From positions 248,001 to 312,000 of the forward strand of contig NZ_VTWS01000001.1 of the NCBI RefSeq assembly GCF_008727875.1: a stretch of DNA of 64,000 nt, in the 5' to 3' direction. Numbering within the stretch: the stretch's first letter is position 1; each line of letters starts with the position of its first letter. The notes beneath the pieces are model-generated. The model did not search any database. It saw only the letters and a program-made list of their open reading frames with translations, and had not been told where the DNA came from. Below are positions 8,544 through 17,540 of this stretch, one piece after another. The translations under genes were made by a program, and so were the position numbers. This DNA comes from Larkinella humicola. Its GTDB lineage: Bacteria > Bacteroidota > Bacteroidia > Cytophagales > Spirosomataceae.

Positions 8544-9122
8544 ATGAATCGTACAATCGGAATTCTTTCTGCTTTTGCCATTGGAATCGTTGGGTTGCTG
8601 GCATTCGTTGCGCCAACTGCATCCCGCAAATTGATGGCTGATAAATCCCAATCGGTAATGACCTACACCATGCACCACCCCATGCATACCTGGGACGGCG
8701 TCAGCCGGGAAGTGCAAAGTGTGCTGTTGTATAACGACGCTACCGATCGCATCGAGGCTGTAGCCGTTGCGGTTAAACTGGCCTCGTTCGATAGCCAGAA
8801 TGCAAACCGCGATTCGCACGCGCTTGAAATTCTGGATGGGATCAAGTACCCCCGCGTAACCTTTAGCAGTACGGGCATCGAGCAAACTCAGGATAAACTC
8901 AAAATTTGGGGAAATCTAACCTTTCACGGGGTAACCAGGCCTGTCGAGGTGCTGGCTGTTCGGGTTGATAAGGCCGGGCAGTTGCTGGCAACCGGAGAAT
9001 TTTCAATCAAAATGAGTGACTACAACATCGAGCGGCCGTCGCTGATGATGGTTCCGACCGATGAGTCTTTTCTGGTAAAATTTTCAATGGCCTACCACAA
9101 AACCGCTCCGGTAAATCAATAA
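8544..9122 (+). CDS. YceI family protein
   Basis: 192 aa. The start chosen (MNRTIGILSAF) gives a clean signal peptide and sits just after the upstream stop; an in-frame upstream extension lies inside the previous gene. The lipocalin-like YceI fold is recognisable from TYTMHHPMHTWDG, HALEILDGIKYPRVTFSST, LKIWGNLTFHGVTRPVEV and the closing SIKMSDYNIERP. YceI proteins bind polyisoprenoid or amphiphilic ligands in the periplasm and often accompany b561-type membrane proteins. This is the last gene of the sigma/anti-sigma run. Confidence 0.9.
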   Translation: MNRTIGILSAFAIGIVGLLAFVAPTASRKLMADKSQSVMTYTMHHPMHTWDGVSREVQSVLLYNDATDRIEAVAVAVKLASFDSQNANRDSHALEILDGIKYPRVTFSSTGIEQTQDKLKIWGNLTFHGVTRPVEVLAVRVDKAGQLLATGEFSIKMSDYNIERPSLMMVPTDESFLVKFSMAYHKTAPVNQ

Positions 9123-9211
9123 ATGCTCCTGCTCCTGTACTCTGATTATCAGTTTACTACTGTTAAAAAATGGTAGCTGGTATTAGATTATTTCCAAATT
9201 ACAGCAAATGC

Positions 9212-9243
9212 AAACCTGCCGGAAACTTTCGTCCGGCAGGTTT
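9212..9243 (+). terminator. hairpin between the YceI gene and the efflux operon
   Basis: Perfect 12-bp arms (AAACCTGCCGGA) around an 8-nt loop, followed by TGTTGTTC. It probably ends the sigma/Rieske/YceI transcript. Confidence 0.65.
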
Positions 9244-9269
9244 GTTGTTCGGTTACAATCAGAATCGTC

Positions 9270-9656
9270 ATGAAATCTTTCGTTGCCCTGGTATTTGCGT
9301 GCTGGATGTTGGGCGGGAGTTTGCTCCCTGGCTTCAGCATCGACCAGACCTCCCATTGGGGTGATCTGGTGCAGCATTACCAGCAACACCGGGCCACAGA
9401 CGCCCGGTTGAGCTTCATCGACTTCATCAAAATGCATTACGGGGCTGATTCGGAACACCAGAAGCACCCCAACCACAGTCACCAGAATTTGCCTTCGGTC
9501 GGTCATTCCGTACCGGTTTTTACTCCCAACACCGTCTGGCTATCGGCACCTCAGCTCTGTCAGGTGCTGGTCGTTCCCCAGGCTGATTTTTTCCGCAAAG
9601 CCGATCTGTATTCTTTTCAGGCGGTTTTCGCGCTGATCAATCCCCCCCGACGCTAG
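9270..9656 (+). CDS. small secreted His-containing protein of the efflux operon
   Basis: 128 aa: signal peptide (MKSFVALVFACWMLGGSLLPG), then a soluble domain with a histidine cluster around residues 63-74 (HQKHPNHSHQ). Short proteins of this type are often found immediately upstream of CzcA/CusA genes in Bacteroidota; I cannot name a family. A periplasmic metal-buffering role is inferred from the His cluster and the neighbouring pump. The gap to the pump start is about 175 bp. Confidence 0.7.
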   Translation: MKSFVALVFACWMLGGSLLPGFSIDQTSHWGDLVQHYQQHRATDARLSFIDFIKMHYGADSEHQKHPNHSHQNLPSVGHSVPVFTPNTVWLSAPQLCQVLVVPQADFFRKADLYSFQAVFALINPPRR

Positions 9657-9831
9657 TTTTCCATCGCCCCTGGCCGACGTGTGTCCGGATGAAACGGACG
9701 GTTTTTCCGCCTTGTCTTCTCGGCCATACTACCCGCACAACGCGTGCCGAGTGGTGGCGGATTGTTTCGTCAGTTCCCACGGCCCTATTTTCTTCCTGAT
9801 TTTTAGTCAACTTCTTCTTTCAGAACGCATT

Positions 9832-12800
9832 ATGCTGAATGCCGTTATTCATTTTTCCATTCACAACAAACTCATTGTTGGCCTGTTCGTGCTGGCGTTG
9901 GTGGGGTGGGGCACCTGGTCGGTGACCCAACTGCCCATCGATGCAGTGCCGGATATCACGAACAACCAGGTGCAGGTGATCACCAGCAGTCCGTCGCTGG
10001 CGGCCGAAGACATCGAGCGGCTCGTGACGTTTCCGATTGAAGTCAGCCTGTCGAATATTCCGGGTATTACCGAATTGCGGTCGTTTTCGCGTTTCGGGCT
10101 GTCCATTGTAACGGTCGTTTTCACCGACGCAACGGACGTTTACTGGGCTCGCCAGCAGATTGCCGAACGCTTGCAAAATGTGGTGGGAGAGATTCCACCC
10201 GGCGTCGGGACGCCCGTCATGGCCCCCGTCACAACCGGTTTGGGCGAAATTTTTCAGTATACGGTTTTGGCCAGGAATGGTTACGAAACCAGATACTCAC
10301 TCACCGACCTACGCACCATTCAGGACTGGACCATCCGGCGCGGGTTGCTCGGAACCCCCGGCGTGGCCGACATCAGCGGTTTTGGGGGGCTGTTGAAACA
10401 ATACGAGATCGAGGTCGATCCCGACCGGCTGCGGAGCATGGGCGTCACGATTACCGATATTTTCAACGCCTTGGAGCAGAATAACCAGAACACGGGCGGG
10501 GCGTATATCGACAAAAAGCCCAACGCCTACTTCATTCGCTCCGACGGCCTGATTCGCTCGATCAGCGACATTGCAGACATCGTCGTCCGGCTGAACGACC
10601 AGTCGTTGCCCGTTCGGATACGCGACGTGGCGCAGGTCAAACTCGGTTCGGCAGTGCGCTACGGGGCCGTTACCCGCAACGGCGAGGGCGAAACTGTGGG
10701 AGCTGTCGTGATGATGATCAAAGGCGAAAATTCATCGGCGGTGATCAAACGGGTGAAGGAAAAGATTGCCGAAATTCAGAAAACGCTGCCCGAAGGGGTG
10801 CAGATTGTGCCGTTTCTGGACCGCACAAAAATGGTCAACAGTGCCATCGGAACCGTCGAGCGCAACCTGCTGGAAGGGGCAACAATCGTCATTTTTGTGC
10901 TGGTGCTGATGCTCGGCAACTTCCGCGCGGGGTTTGTCGTAGCCTCCGTCATTCCGCTGGCGTTGCTGTTTGCCATTGCGATGATGAACCTCTTCGGGGT
11001 GTCGGGCAACCTGATGAGTCTCGGGGCCATCGACTTCGGACTGATTGTGGACGGCGCCGTCATCATTGTCGAAGCGACGCTGCACCACATTACCGGCCGA
11101 AACAAAAACAAAACGCTGACCCAGGCCGAAATGGATGACGAAGTCTTCCAGTCGGCAGGTCGAATCCGCTCGTCGGCTGCTTTTGGTGAAATCATTATTT
11201 TGATCGTTTACCTGCCGATTCTGGCCCTGTCGGGCATCGAAGGCAAAATGTTTCGGCCGATGGCCCTGACCGTTGCGTTTGCCATTCTGGGGGCTTTCAT
11301 TCTGTCGCTGACCTACGTGCCAATGATTTCGGCTTTGATGCTGAATAAGAAAATCGTCCACAAAGAGACGTTTTCGGACAAAATCATGAAACGGATCCAG
11401 CGGTTTTATGAACCCGTTCTGCTGTCGGCTCTGAAACACCGGCTCATCATTCTGGTCAGTGCCGTTGCCCTGCTGGCGGTTGCGGTTTTTCTCTTCAACC
11501 GGATGGGTGGAGAGTTTATTCCCCAACTTGACGAAGGCGACTTTGCGGTTGATACGCGGACGTTGACGGGAAGTTCGCTTTCCGAAACCGTGGATGCGAC
11601 CCTGAAGGCCGAACGGATTTTGCTCAAACAGTTTCCGGAAGTCGAGCAGGTGGTGGCCAAAGTCGGCTCCGGCGAGATTCCAACCGACCCGATGCCAATC
11701 GAGGCTTCCGACTTGATGGTGATCCTGAAACCGCGCGATCAGTGGACGTCGGCCACCACCCGCGACGAACTGGCCGGCAAAATGGCCGAAGCACTCTCGG
11801 TGGTTCCGGGCGTTACGTTTGGCTTTCAACAGCCGGTGCAGATGCGGTTTAACGAACTCATGACCGGCGCGCGCCAGGATGTGGCCCTCAAAATATACGG
11901 CGAAGAGCTGGGGCAGTTGACCAAACTGGCCGGTCAGGTTGGCACCCTGATCGGGGGAATCGACGGGGCCAAAGACCTGTATGTGGAGCAGGTAGGCGGT
12001 TTATCTCAGATCCTGATCAAACTCGACCGGGCGCAGCTTGCCAAATTTGGCCTGAACGTAACCGATGTCAACCGGGTGATTAATACGGCTTTTGCCGGAC
12101 AGTCAGCCGGTTTGGTGTTTGAAGGTGAAAAACGATTCGATCTCGTGGTTCGGCTGGCGGCCGACAAGCGCCAAAGTGTCGACGATGTGCGCAATGTGTA
12201 TGTAACCACGCCCAAGGGTCCATCCGGTTCCGGGCAGCAAATCCCACTGAGTCAGATTGCCCAGGTCACCATCGAACAAGCCCCCAACCAGATCCAGCGG
12301 GATAATACGCACCGGCGCATCACGCTGGGGTTCAACGTCCGGGGGCGTGATGTGGAAAGCATCGTCACGGAATTGCAGCAAAAAGTCGGAACACAAATTA
12401 AATTTCCACCCGGTTATTCCATCACCTACGGCGGTCAGTTTCAGAACCTGGTCGATGCCAAACAGCGGCTAGCCATTGCCGTTCCGATTGCGCTGGCGCT
12501 GATTTTCGCCCTGCTGTTTTTTACGTTCGGCTCCATTCGCCAAAGTCTGCTGATTTTTATGGCCATTCCGATGGCGGCCATTGGGGGCGTGTTTGCCCTG
12601 TTGCTGCGCGGAATGCCGTTCAGTATTTCGGCGGGGGTTGGGTTCATCGCACTTTTCGGTGTGGCGGTTTTGAACGGCATTGTGTTGATTGCCGAGTTCA
12701 ACCGGCTTCGTCACGAGGAAGGGCTGACCGACCTGACCGAAATCATCCGGCTGGGGGCGGAGGTTCGGCTGCGGCCGGTGATCATGACGGCGCTGGTGGC

Positions 12801-14259
12801 TTCGTTCGGTTTTATTCCGATGGCGATTTCCAACTCCGCCGGGGCCGAAGTGCAAAAACCGCTGGCGACCGTCGTCATCGGGGGACTGCTGACGGCTACA
12901 CTGTTGACCCTGATCATCTTACCGATACTGTATTCCCTGTCGGAGAAAAAAGCCGTAGCGAAAGAAGCAGAAGCGGCTAAGAAAGCAGGCGGACCGAAAA
13001 CCGTTGTGACGGCCACCGTCGGAATCCTGTTTCTGACGGCAACCGTCGGCTGGGCGCAACCGGCAAGCGAAGCCCCCGTTTCCAGACAAACGCTGACGCT
13101 CGAACAGGCGTTGCAACAGGCCGGAACCCGCAATGCACAGATTCAGATCGCGGGTTTGACGGTCAGCCAGCAACAGGCGCTCCGTCGAACGGCCTACGAT
13201 GCCGGCCGGTTTTCGGCCACGGCGATGCTCGGTCAATACAACACCCGGCGGTTTGACAACAACCTGACGGTAACGCATTCCATCCCCAATCCAACGCTGA
13301 TGCGACGACTGGCCGAACAAAATGACCAGACTGTGCGGGTGCAGGAAGCAGGCGTGGTGGTTACGCGTCACGACGTCCAGTATCAGGTCCGGTCGGTTTA
13401 TTACGAGATCAATTACCTGTACCAGAAAAACCGCCTGTTTCAGGAACAGGATACGGTTTTAGCGGAATTCGTGAAAGCCGCCAACCTTCGCTTCAAAACC
13501 GGGGAAACGGGAAGTCTGGAAAAAGCCACCGCCGAAAGCCAGCGGGCCGACCAGCGGGTACGGCTCGCCCAGAACGAAGCTAGTCTGACGGCCAGCCGCA
13601 CCCGGTTGCAAACCCTGCTTCATAGCCCACAGCCCTTGGACATCAGCCCCGATCCGTTGCCCAGACTGACGCTGCCGGTGGTGGCAGACAGCTTGACGGC
13701 ATCGCGCAATCCGCTGCTCCGCCAGCTTCAGGAGCAGATTCTCTGGGTGGGGCAAAACCGGAAGGTCGAGCAGGCGCGTCTCAAACCGGAGTTTTCGGTA
13801 GGGTTGTTCAGCCAGACGCTCATTGGAAATCAACTCATCAACGGGCAGGAATTGTATTTCGGGGCCGGACACCGGTTTTATGGCGGGCAAATCGGTGTTT
13901 CGTTTCCGTTGCTGGGGCAGGCGCAGAAAGCGCGGATCAATGCCGCCCGCATGGGCGAACAAATTGCGCAAACCGACTGGCAGAACCAGCGGTTTTTCCT
14001 CGATCAGCAGGTGAAGCAGGCGGTGCAGCAATTTGACCAGTACCGGACGGCCCTGGCCTATTATGAAGAAAGCGGTCTGCCCCAGGCTGCGCTCATCCAG
14101 TCCAACGCCCGGCGGGCCTTCAGTGGGGGCGACATTGGCTACGTGGAATTTTCGCTCGCTTTGCAGCAGGCGCTGGCCATCCGCTCCAGTTACCTCGACC
14201 TGCTTCATCAATACAATCAATCGGTTCTTTCCATCCACTATCTGCTCGGCAATCCCTGA
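9832..14259 (+). CDS. czcA: heavy-metal efflux RND pump fused to TolC-like outer-membrane channel (CzcA-OEP)
   Basis: 1475 aa from the ATG at MLNAVIHFSIHNKLI, the usual CzcA start; the frame is open further upstream but that part is not CzcA-like. Residues 1-1045 form an RND permease; the proton-relay signature DFGLIVDGAVIIVE lies in TM4 and matches heavy-metal (Co/Zn/Cd-type) pumps. Residues about 1056-1077 are a hydrophobic stretch (ILFLTATVGWAQ) that looks like an internal signal peptide, followed by an outer-membrane efflux protein (TolC/CzcC) domain to the end. The fusion is known in Bacteroidota. Start and stop almost touch the adaptor gene (2-nt gap). Metal specificity is inferred. Confidence 0.93.
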   Translation: MLNAVIHFSIHNKLIVGLFVLALVGWGTWSVTQLPIDAVPDITNNQVQVITSSPSLAAEDIERLVTFPIEVSLSNIPGITELRSFSRFGLSIVTVVFTDATDVYWARQQIAERLQNVVGEIPPGVGTPVMAPVTTGLGEIFQYTVLARNGYETRYSLTDLRTIQDWTIRRGLLGTPGVADISGFGGLLKQYEIEVDPDRLRSMGVTITDIFNALEQNNQNTGGAYIDKKPNAYFIRSDGLIRSISDIADIVVRLNDQSLPVRIRDVAQVKLGSAVRYGAVTRNGEGETVGAVVMMIKGENSSAVIKRVKEKIAEIQKTLPEGVQIVPFLDRTKMVNSAIGTVERNLLEGATIVIFVLVLMLGNFRAGFVVASVIPLALLFAIAMMNLFGVSGNLMSLGAIDFGLIVDGAVIIVEATLHHITGRNKNKTLTQAEMDDEVFQSAGRIRSSAAFGEIIILIVYLPILALSGIEGKMFRPMALTVAFAILGAFILSLTYVPMISALMLNKKIVHKETFSDKIMKRIQRFYEPVLLSALKHRLIILVSAVALLAVAVFLFNRMGGEFIPQLDEGDFAVDTRTLTGSSLSETVDATLKAERILLKQFPEVEQVVAKVGSGEIPTDPMPIEASDLMVILKPRDQWTSATTRDELAGKMAEALSVVPGVTFGFQQPVQMRFNELMTGARQDVALKIYGEELGQLTKLAGQVGTLIGGIDGAKDLYVEQVGGLSQILIKLDRAQLAKFGLNVTDVNRVINTAFAGQSAGLVFEGEKRFDLVVRLAADKRQSVDDVRNVYVTTPKGPSGSGQQIPLSQIAQVTIEQAPNQIQRDNTHRRITLGFNVRGRDVESIVTELQQKVGTQIKFPPGYSITYGGQFQNLVDAKQRLAIAVPIALALIFALLFFTFGSIRQSLLIFMAIPMAAIGGVFALLLRGMPFSISAGVGFIALFGVAVLNGIVLIAEFNRLRHEEGLTDLTEIIRLGAEVRLRPVIMTALVASFGFIPMAISNSAGAEVQKPLATVVIGGLLTATLLTLIILPILYSLSEKKAVAKEAEAAKKAGGPKTVVTATVGILFLTATVGWAQPASEAPVSRQTLTLEQALQQAGTRNAQIQIAGLTVSQQQALRRTAYDAGRFSATAMLGQYNTRRFDNNLTVTHSIPNPTLMRRLAEQNDQTVRVQEAGVVVTRHDVQYQVRSVYYEINYLYQKNRLFQEQDTVLAEFVKAANLRFKTGETGSLEKATAESQRADQRVRLAQNEASLTASRTRLQTLLHSPQPLDISPDPLPRLTLPVVADSLTASRNPLLRQLQEQILWVGQNRKVEQARLKPEFSVGLFSQTLIGNQLINGQELYFGAGHRFYGGQIGVSFPLLGQAQKARINAARMGEQIAQTDWQNQRFFLDQQVKQAVQQFDQYRTALAYYEESGLPQAALIQSNARRAFSGGDIGYVEFSLALQQALAIRSSYLDLLHQYNQSVLSIHYLLGNP

Positions 14260-14261
14260 TC

Positions 14262-15509
14262 ATGCAAACAATAGGTAAAGTATACGAAATTCAATGGGTT
14301 AAAAATCAATACCTTGTGCTGGTGGTACTGGTTGGGCTGCTCGGTGTGTCGGGTTGCGGCTCGGGCGGGGGTGGAGACGATACGGCCCAGGCCGAACAGC
14401 CGCTGACGTCGTCGTTAACCGAAGTCGCAGGGGATTCGGCCCAGACGGAACCGGTGATGGTTTCGCTGACGCAGGCGCAATACGACGTGGCCGCCATTCA
14501 ACTCGGGCAGCCCGTATTGCGCCCCCTCAGCACCACCCTGAAAGTGAATGGAATGCTCGACGTACCGGCGCAGCAAGTGGTGTCCGTTTCCATCCCGTTT
14601 GGCGGCTACATCCGGCAAATCAGGCTCGAACCGGGCATGCGCGTTCAGAAAGGCCAGACGCTGGTGGTGCTTGAAAATCCGGAGTACATTCAGTTTCAGC
14701 AGGATTACCTCGACACCAAAGCCAAACTGGATTACGCCGATCTGGAGTTTGCCCGGCAGCAGGAATTGAGCCGCGACAACGTCAACGCCCTGAAGGTGTT
14801 TCAACAGGTCCGTTCCAACCGGCAGAGTTTGCAGGCGCAACTGGCGGGCATGGCGCAGCGGCTGGCTCTGTTGCGGATCGATCCGGCCAAACTCAGCCCC
14901 GGCCAATTGACGCGGCTGGTGGCGATTCCGTCGCCGGTGTCGGGTTTTGTTACCAGCGTTCCTGTCAACAACGGCCGGTTTGTGAATCCCGCCGACGTGG
15001 TGGTCGAGATCACGAACATCGATCACATGCACGTTCAGTTGAGTATTTTTGAGAAGGACCTTAGCCGGATTCATACCGGGCAAACCGTGCGGTTCGGCGT
15101 CGGGGGCGACTCGAAACCGATTCACCGGGGAACGATTTTTCTGATTGGCAAATCGCTCTCGGCCGACCGCACGGTGTCCGTATTAGCGCATCCTGACGCG
15201 TATGCCGACGGGTTTATCCCGGGCGGCTACGTGACGGCGGAGGTCGATGTCAAAACCCAGCCCCTGCCCGCTTTGCCCGAGTCGGCGGTGGTCAGTTTTG
15301 GGGGGCAGATGTTTATCTACGCGCTGGAGAAGAAGCAGGCGAATCCGGTTTCGTATGCCTTCCGACAGATCGGCGTGAAAACCGGAGTCCGGGAAAACGG
15401 CTATGTCGCCATTACCTTACCGCCGGGGGTCGATACACAGCAAACGCCCATCGTCGTCAACGGGGCCTACAGCCTGTTGTCTAAACTAAACAACAGCGAA
15501 GAAGAATGA
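14262..15509 (+). CDS. czcB: efflux RND periplasmic adaptor subunit (CzcB-type)
   Basis: 415 aa with a lipoprotein signal (VVLVGLLGVSGCGSGG, Cys about 30). It has the adaptor layout: a biotinyl-lipoyl half motif (VSIPFGGYIRQI, then GMRVQKGQTLVVLENPEY), a coiled-coil hairpin at about 150-200 (DYLDTKAKLDYADLEF...), the second lipoyl half (IPSPVSGFVTSVPVNNGRFV), and beta-barrel and membrane-proximal domains to the end. It connects the CzcA part in the inner membrane with the channel. It lies 2 nt downstream of the pump gene, so translation is probably coupled. Confidence 0.92.
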   Translation: MQTIGKVYEIQWVKNQYLVLVVLVGLLGVSGCGSGGGGDDTAQAEQPLTSSLTEVAGDSAQTEPVMVSLTQAQYDVAAIQLGQPVLRPLSTTLKVNGMLDVPAQQVVSVSIPFGGYIRQIRLEPGMRVQKGQTLVVLENPEYIQFQQDYLDTKAKLDYADLEFARQQELSRDNVNALKVFQQVRSNRQSLQAQLAGMAQRLALLRIDPAKLSPGQLTRLVAIPSPVSGFVTSVPVNNGRFVNPADVVVEITNIDHMHVQLSIFEKDLSRIHTGQTVRFGVGGDSKPIHRGTIFLIGKSLSADRTVSVLAHPDAYADGFIPGGYVTAEVDVKTQPLPALPESAVVSFGGQMFIYALEKKQANPVSYAFRQIGVKTGVRENGYVAITLPPGVDTQQTPIVVNGAYSLLSKLNNSEEE

Positions 15510-15657
15510 GCGAATGTTGATCAAAGTGGGCGGCTCGTATTAAACCACTCCGTTCGCATTTCAGATCCATTCAATAAAAGATTGGGGAAATTTATTCAAT
15601 AGATTCATTGATTAATTGAGCATTTTTTATCTTGCTCCTACTTATTTGCAGAAGTGA

Positions 15658-16326
15658 ATGGAGAAAAAAGAGTTTAAAGCAAGGGTGTTCGGCGAATTGG
15701 CGGGGCTTGCGAAAGCATTGGCCCATCCGTTCCGCCTACAAATAATCGATCTACTGGCCCAGAGCAGTCGGACCGTTGAGGAAATTGCGACCCAACTGAG
15801 CCTCAGCATGGCCAATGCGTCACAGCATTTGCAAGTGCTGAAAGCTGTCAACCTGGTTCATGTCCTAAAAGAAGGCCATTATGCACACTATCATCTGGCC
15901 GACGACAAAGTCGTCGCGGTCTGGCAATCCCTGCGCGAACTGGGCATGGAGCGGCTGGCGGAAATTGAACGGACGCTGAACGATTTCCGGTCACAAAAGC
16001 ACGTTTTTCAGGCGGTTACAATTGACGAGCTGCTGCTGAAAATGGAGCAGGACAACGTGGTGATTCTGGACGTCAGACCGGAAAAAGAATACCGGGCGGG
16101 CCACATTCCCCGCGCCCTGTCCATTCCGATCGACCAGCTTCTGGAACGCATTGTGGGTTTGCCTTCGGGTCGGGAGGTGGTGGTCTACTGCCGGGGACCT
16201 TTCTGTGTCTATGCAGATGAAGCGGTGGATTTGCTTCAAAACCAGGGTTTTGCTGCCAGTCGGCTTGAAGAGGGATTCCCCGACTGGAAAAGCCGTCAGC
16301 TCCCGTTTCACGCCCTTTCCGACTGA
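15658..16326 (+). CDS. ArsR-type regulator fused to a rhodanese domain
   Basis: 222 aa. Residues 10-100 are a winged helix (KALAHPFRLQIIDLL, TVEEIATQLSLSMANASQHLQVLK, then the EGHYAHYHL wing). Residues about 118-220 are a rhodanese domain (VVILDVRPEKEYRAGHIP) with an intact active-site loop CRGPFC starting at Cys178. The recognition helix lacks the CxC metal site of classical ArsR, so sulfur/persulfide sensing through Cys178 is a reasonable inference. It follows the metal-efflux genes after about 150 bp of AT-rich DNA containing two ATTCAAT words and may control them or itself. Confidence 0.9.
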   Translation: MEKKEFKARVFGELAGLAKALAHPFRLQIIDLLAQSSRTVEEIATQLSLSMANASQHLQVLKAVNLVHVLKEGHYAHYHLADDKVVAVWQSLRELGMERLAEIERTLNDFRSQKHVFQAVTIDELLLKMEQDNVVILDVRPEKEYRAGHIPRALSIPIDQLLERIVGLPSGREVVVYCRGPFCVYADEAVDLLQNQGFAASRLEEGFPDWKSRQLPFHALSD

Positions 16327-16382
16327 CCTCCGGTTCATTCCATCGTAAAACAGGGACACCCACACTCCGGGCATTCGGGTTC

Positions 16383-16661
16383 ATGACCGCTACGGCAATG
16401 TATATTTCGCGTGAAGAATACGATCGTCAGCCGCTCCTGATTCGCCAGGGAGCCATCGAACTTTGGGGGGTGCTGCTGGCCCATCGTGTTGACTGTTGCC
16501 GAACCCGGTATTTATACAGTTTCAATACGTTCTACGTGGAAATGTGCTATGATAATTTAAACGGAAAACTGACCTGTATCTGTTCCTTTTCGCGAATCGA
16601 CCGGCTGGATCGGTATCTCAGTCAGATGGACTTTAATCAATTTGGTATTTCAATAGCGTAA
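16383..16661 (+). CDS. hypothetical protein
   Basis: 92 aa, no signal peptide or membrane helix. It contains four cysteines (two adjacent in VDCCRTRYLY, two more in the C-terminal half) and a central aromatic strand (SFNTFYVEMCYDN), predicting a small alpha/beta fold. I recognise no family. The gap to the following receiver protein is 5 nt, so they are probably co-transcribed. Confidence 0.65.
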   Translation: MTATAMYISREEYDRQPLLIRQGAIELWGVLLAHRVDCCRTRYLYSFNTFYVEMCYDNLNGKLTCICSFSRIDRLDRYLSQMDFNQFGISIA

Positions 16662-16666
16662 ATCAT

Positions 16667-17080
16667 TTGAAAAATTCACTTACCAGTTGTGTTTTTATCG
16701 CTGACGACGATGAAGATGATCGTTTTCTGTTGCAATTCGCTTTTCAGGAATTGGGGTTTGACTCCGCATTAACATTTGCCAACGACGGACTGGATTTACT
16801 CCGCCTTTTGCTGGATTCAGAAGTGAGTCCCGCCCTGATTATTCTGGATATTAACATGCCCCGGCTCGACGGTTTTGAAACGCTTAAGGTGTTACGCAGC
16901 AAGAAGGCGTATCAGGCCACCCCGATTGTGATGCTCACCACCTCCGTTCAGGAGTCGGACCGGCAGCACGCCCGCGATCTGGGGGCTAGTGCCTACTTGA
17001 TTAAACCGTCGACCATCGAAGAATTGAAAAAAACCGTTTTCCAACTGGTGTCCGACTGGAAGCTGGCACCCGATTGCTAA
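16667..17080 (+). CDS. single-domain response regulator (CheY/Rcp1-like)
   Basis: 137 aa with only a receiver domain: acidic pocket ADDDEDD at 12-18, phospho-acceptor Asp61 in LIILDINMPRLDG, conserved Thr in PIVMLTTS and Lys in YLIKPS. The acidic pair followed by R and the TTS motif resemble Rcp1-type receivers paired with phytochrome-like or hybrid kinases; no kinase is adjacent. The best start is a TTG 5 nt after the previous stop; I see no ATG before the receiver begins. Confidence 0.88.
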   Translation: MKNSLTSCVFIADDDEDDRFLLQFAFQELGFDSALTFANDGLDLLRLLLDSEVSPALIILDINMPRLDGFETLKVLRSKKAYQATPIVMLTTSVQESDRQHARDLGASAYLIKPSTIEELKKTVFQLVSDWKLAPDC

Positions 17081-17130
17081 AAAAGCGTCTGTCCGGTACC
17101 AGACTGAAATCATAAACGACCTGAACACCC

Positions 17131-17340
17131 ATGCGCAACACCCTCTGGTTTATTGTCCTGCTGATAACGAGCCTCCTGTGTTTTGCTGCCTATTGTATCT
17201 CGGTCGTAGATTGGGTACGGGACGTTCAAACCGGTGTCTACCAGCAAAACCGGATGGAGGGCGTTCTGGAGACAGGCGCTCAGATCCTGTACCTGTATTT
17301 AGCCGTTCGCTTTGTGCGGAGCCACGTAAACATGCTGTAA
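17131..17340 (+). CDS. small membrane protein
   Basis: 69 aa: an N-terminal hydrophobic helix (LWFIVLLITSLLCFAAYCIS), a polar loop and a weaker second helix (ILYLYLAVRFV). No family recognised. Same strand as the receiver protein and 50 bp downstream of it, so possibly the same transcript. Confidence 0.55.
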   Translation: MRNTLWFIVLLITSLLCFAAYCISVVDWVRDVQTGVYQQNRMEGVLETGAQILYLYLAVRFVRSHVNML

Positions 17341-17406
17341 GGTCTGTGCTGTAGTGGTTTGTAGAATTAATGTTGTTATTCCGGCAAAATGGTGTTCAAT
17401 CAGAAT

Positions 17407-17421
17407 AATACTCTGAGTATT
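17407..17421. promoter_or_regulatory. perfect 7-1-7 palindrome, possible operator
   Basis: AATACTC-T-GAGTATT upstream of the acylase gene. It is symmetric, AT-rich and short, more like a dimeric regulator site than a terminator. The regulator is unknown. Confidence 0.3.
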
Positions 17422-17540
17422 GTTGTTTTTTTGCTATTTAATTAGGAAAAGTACGGTGAATGTAAAATATTGGTGTGGTTAGGCTCCGGCTTATCCGGTG
17501 TTCAGGTTCTTCCAATATCGATTCAACTTTCCGTGCTTCC

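Noticed and set aside
10732-11829. Long antisense open frame (365 codons) on the minus strand
   Set aside because: It lies fully inside the CzcA gene; its composition (Gln/His/Arg-rich) is that of a mirrored high-GC gene and shows no domain.
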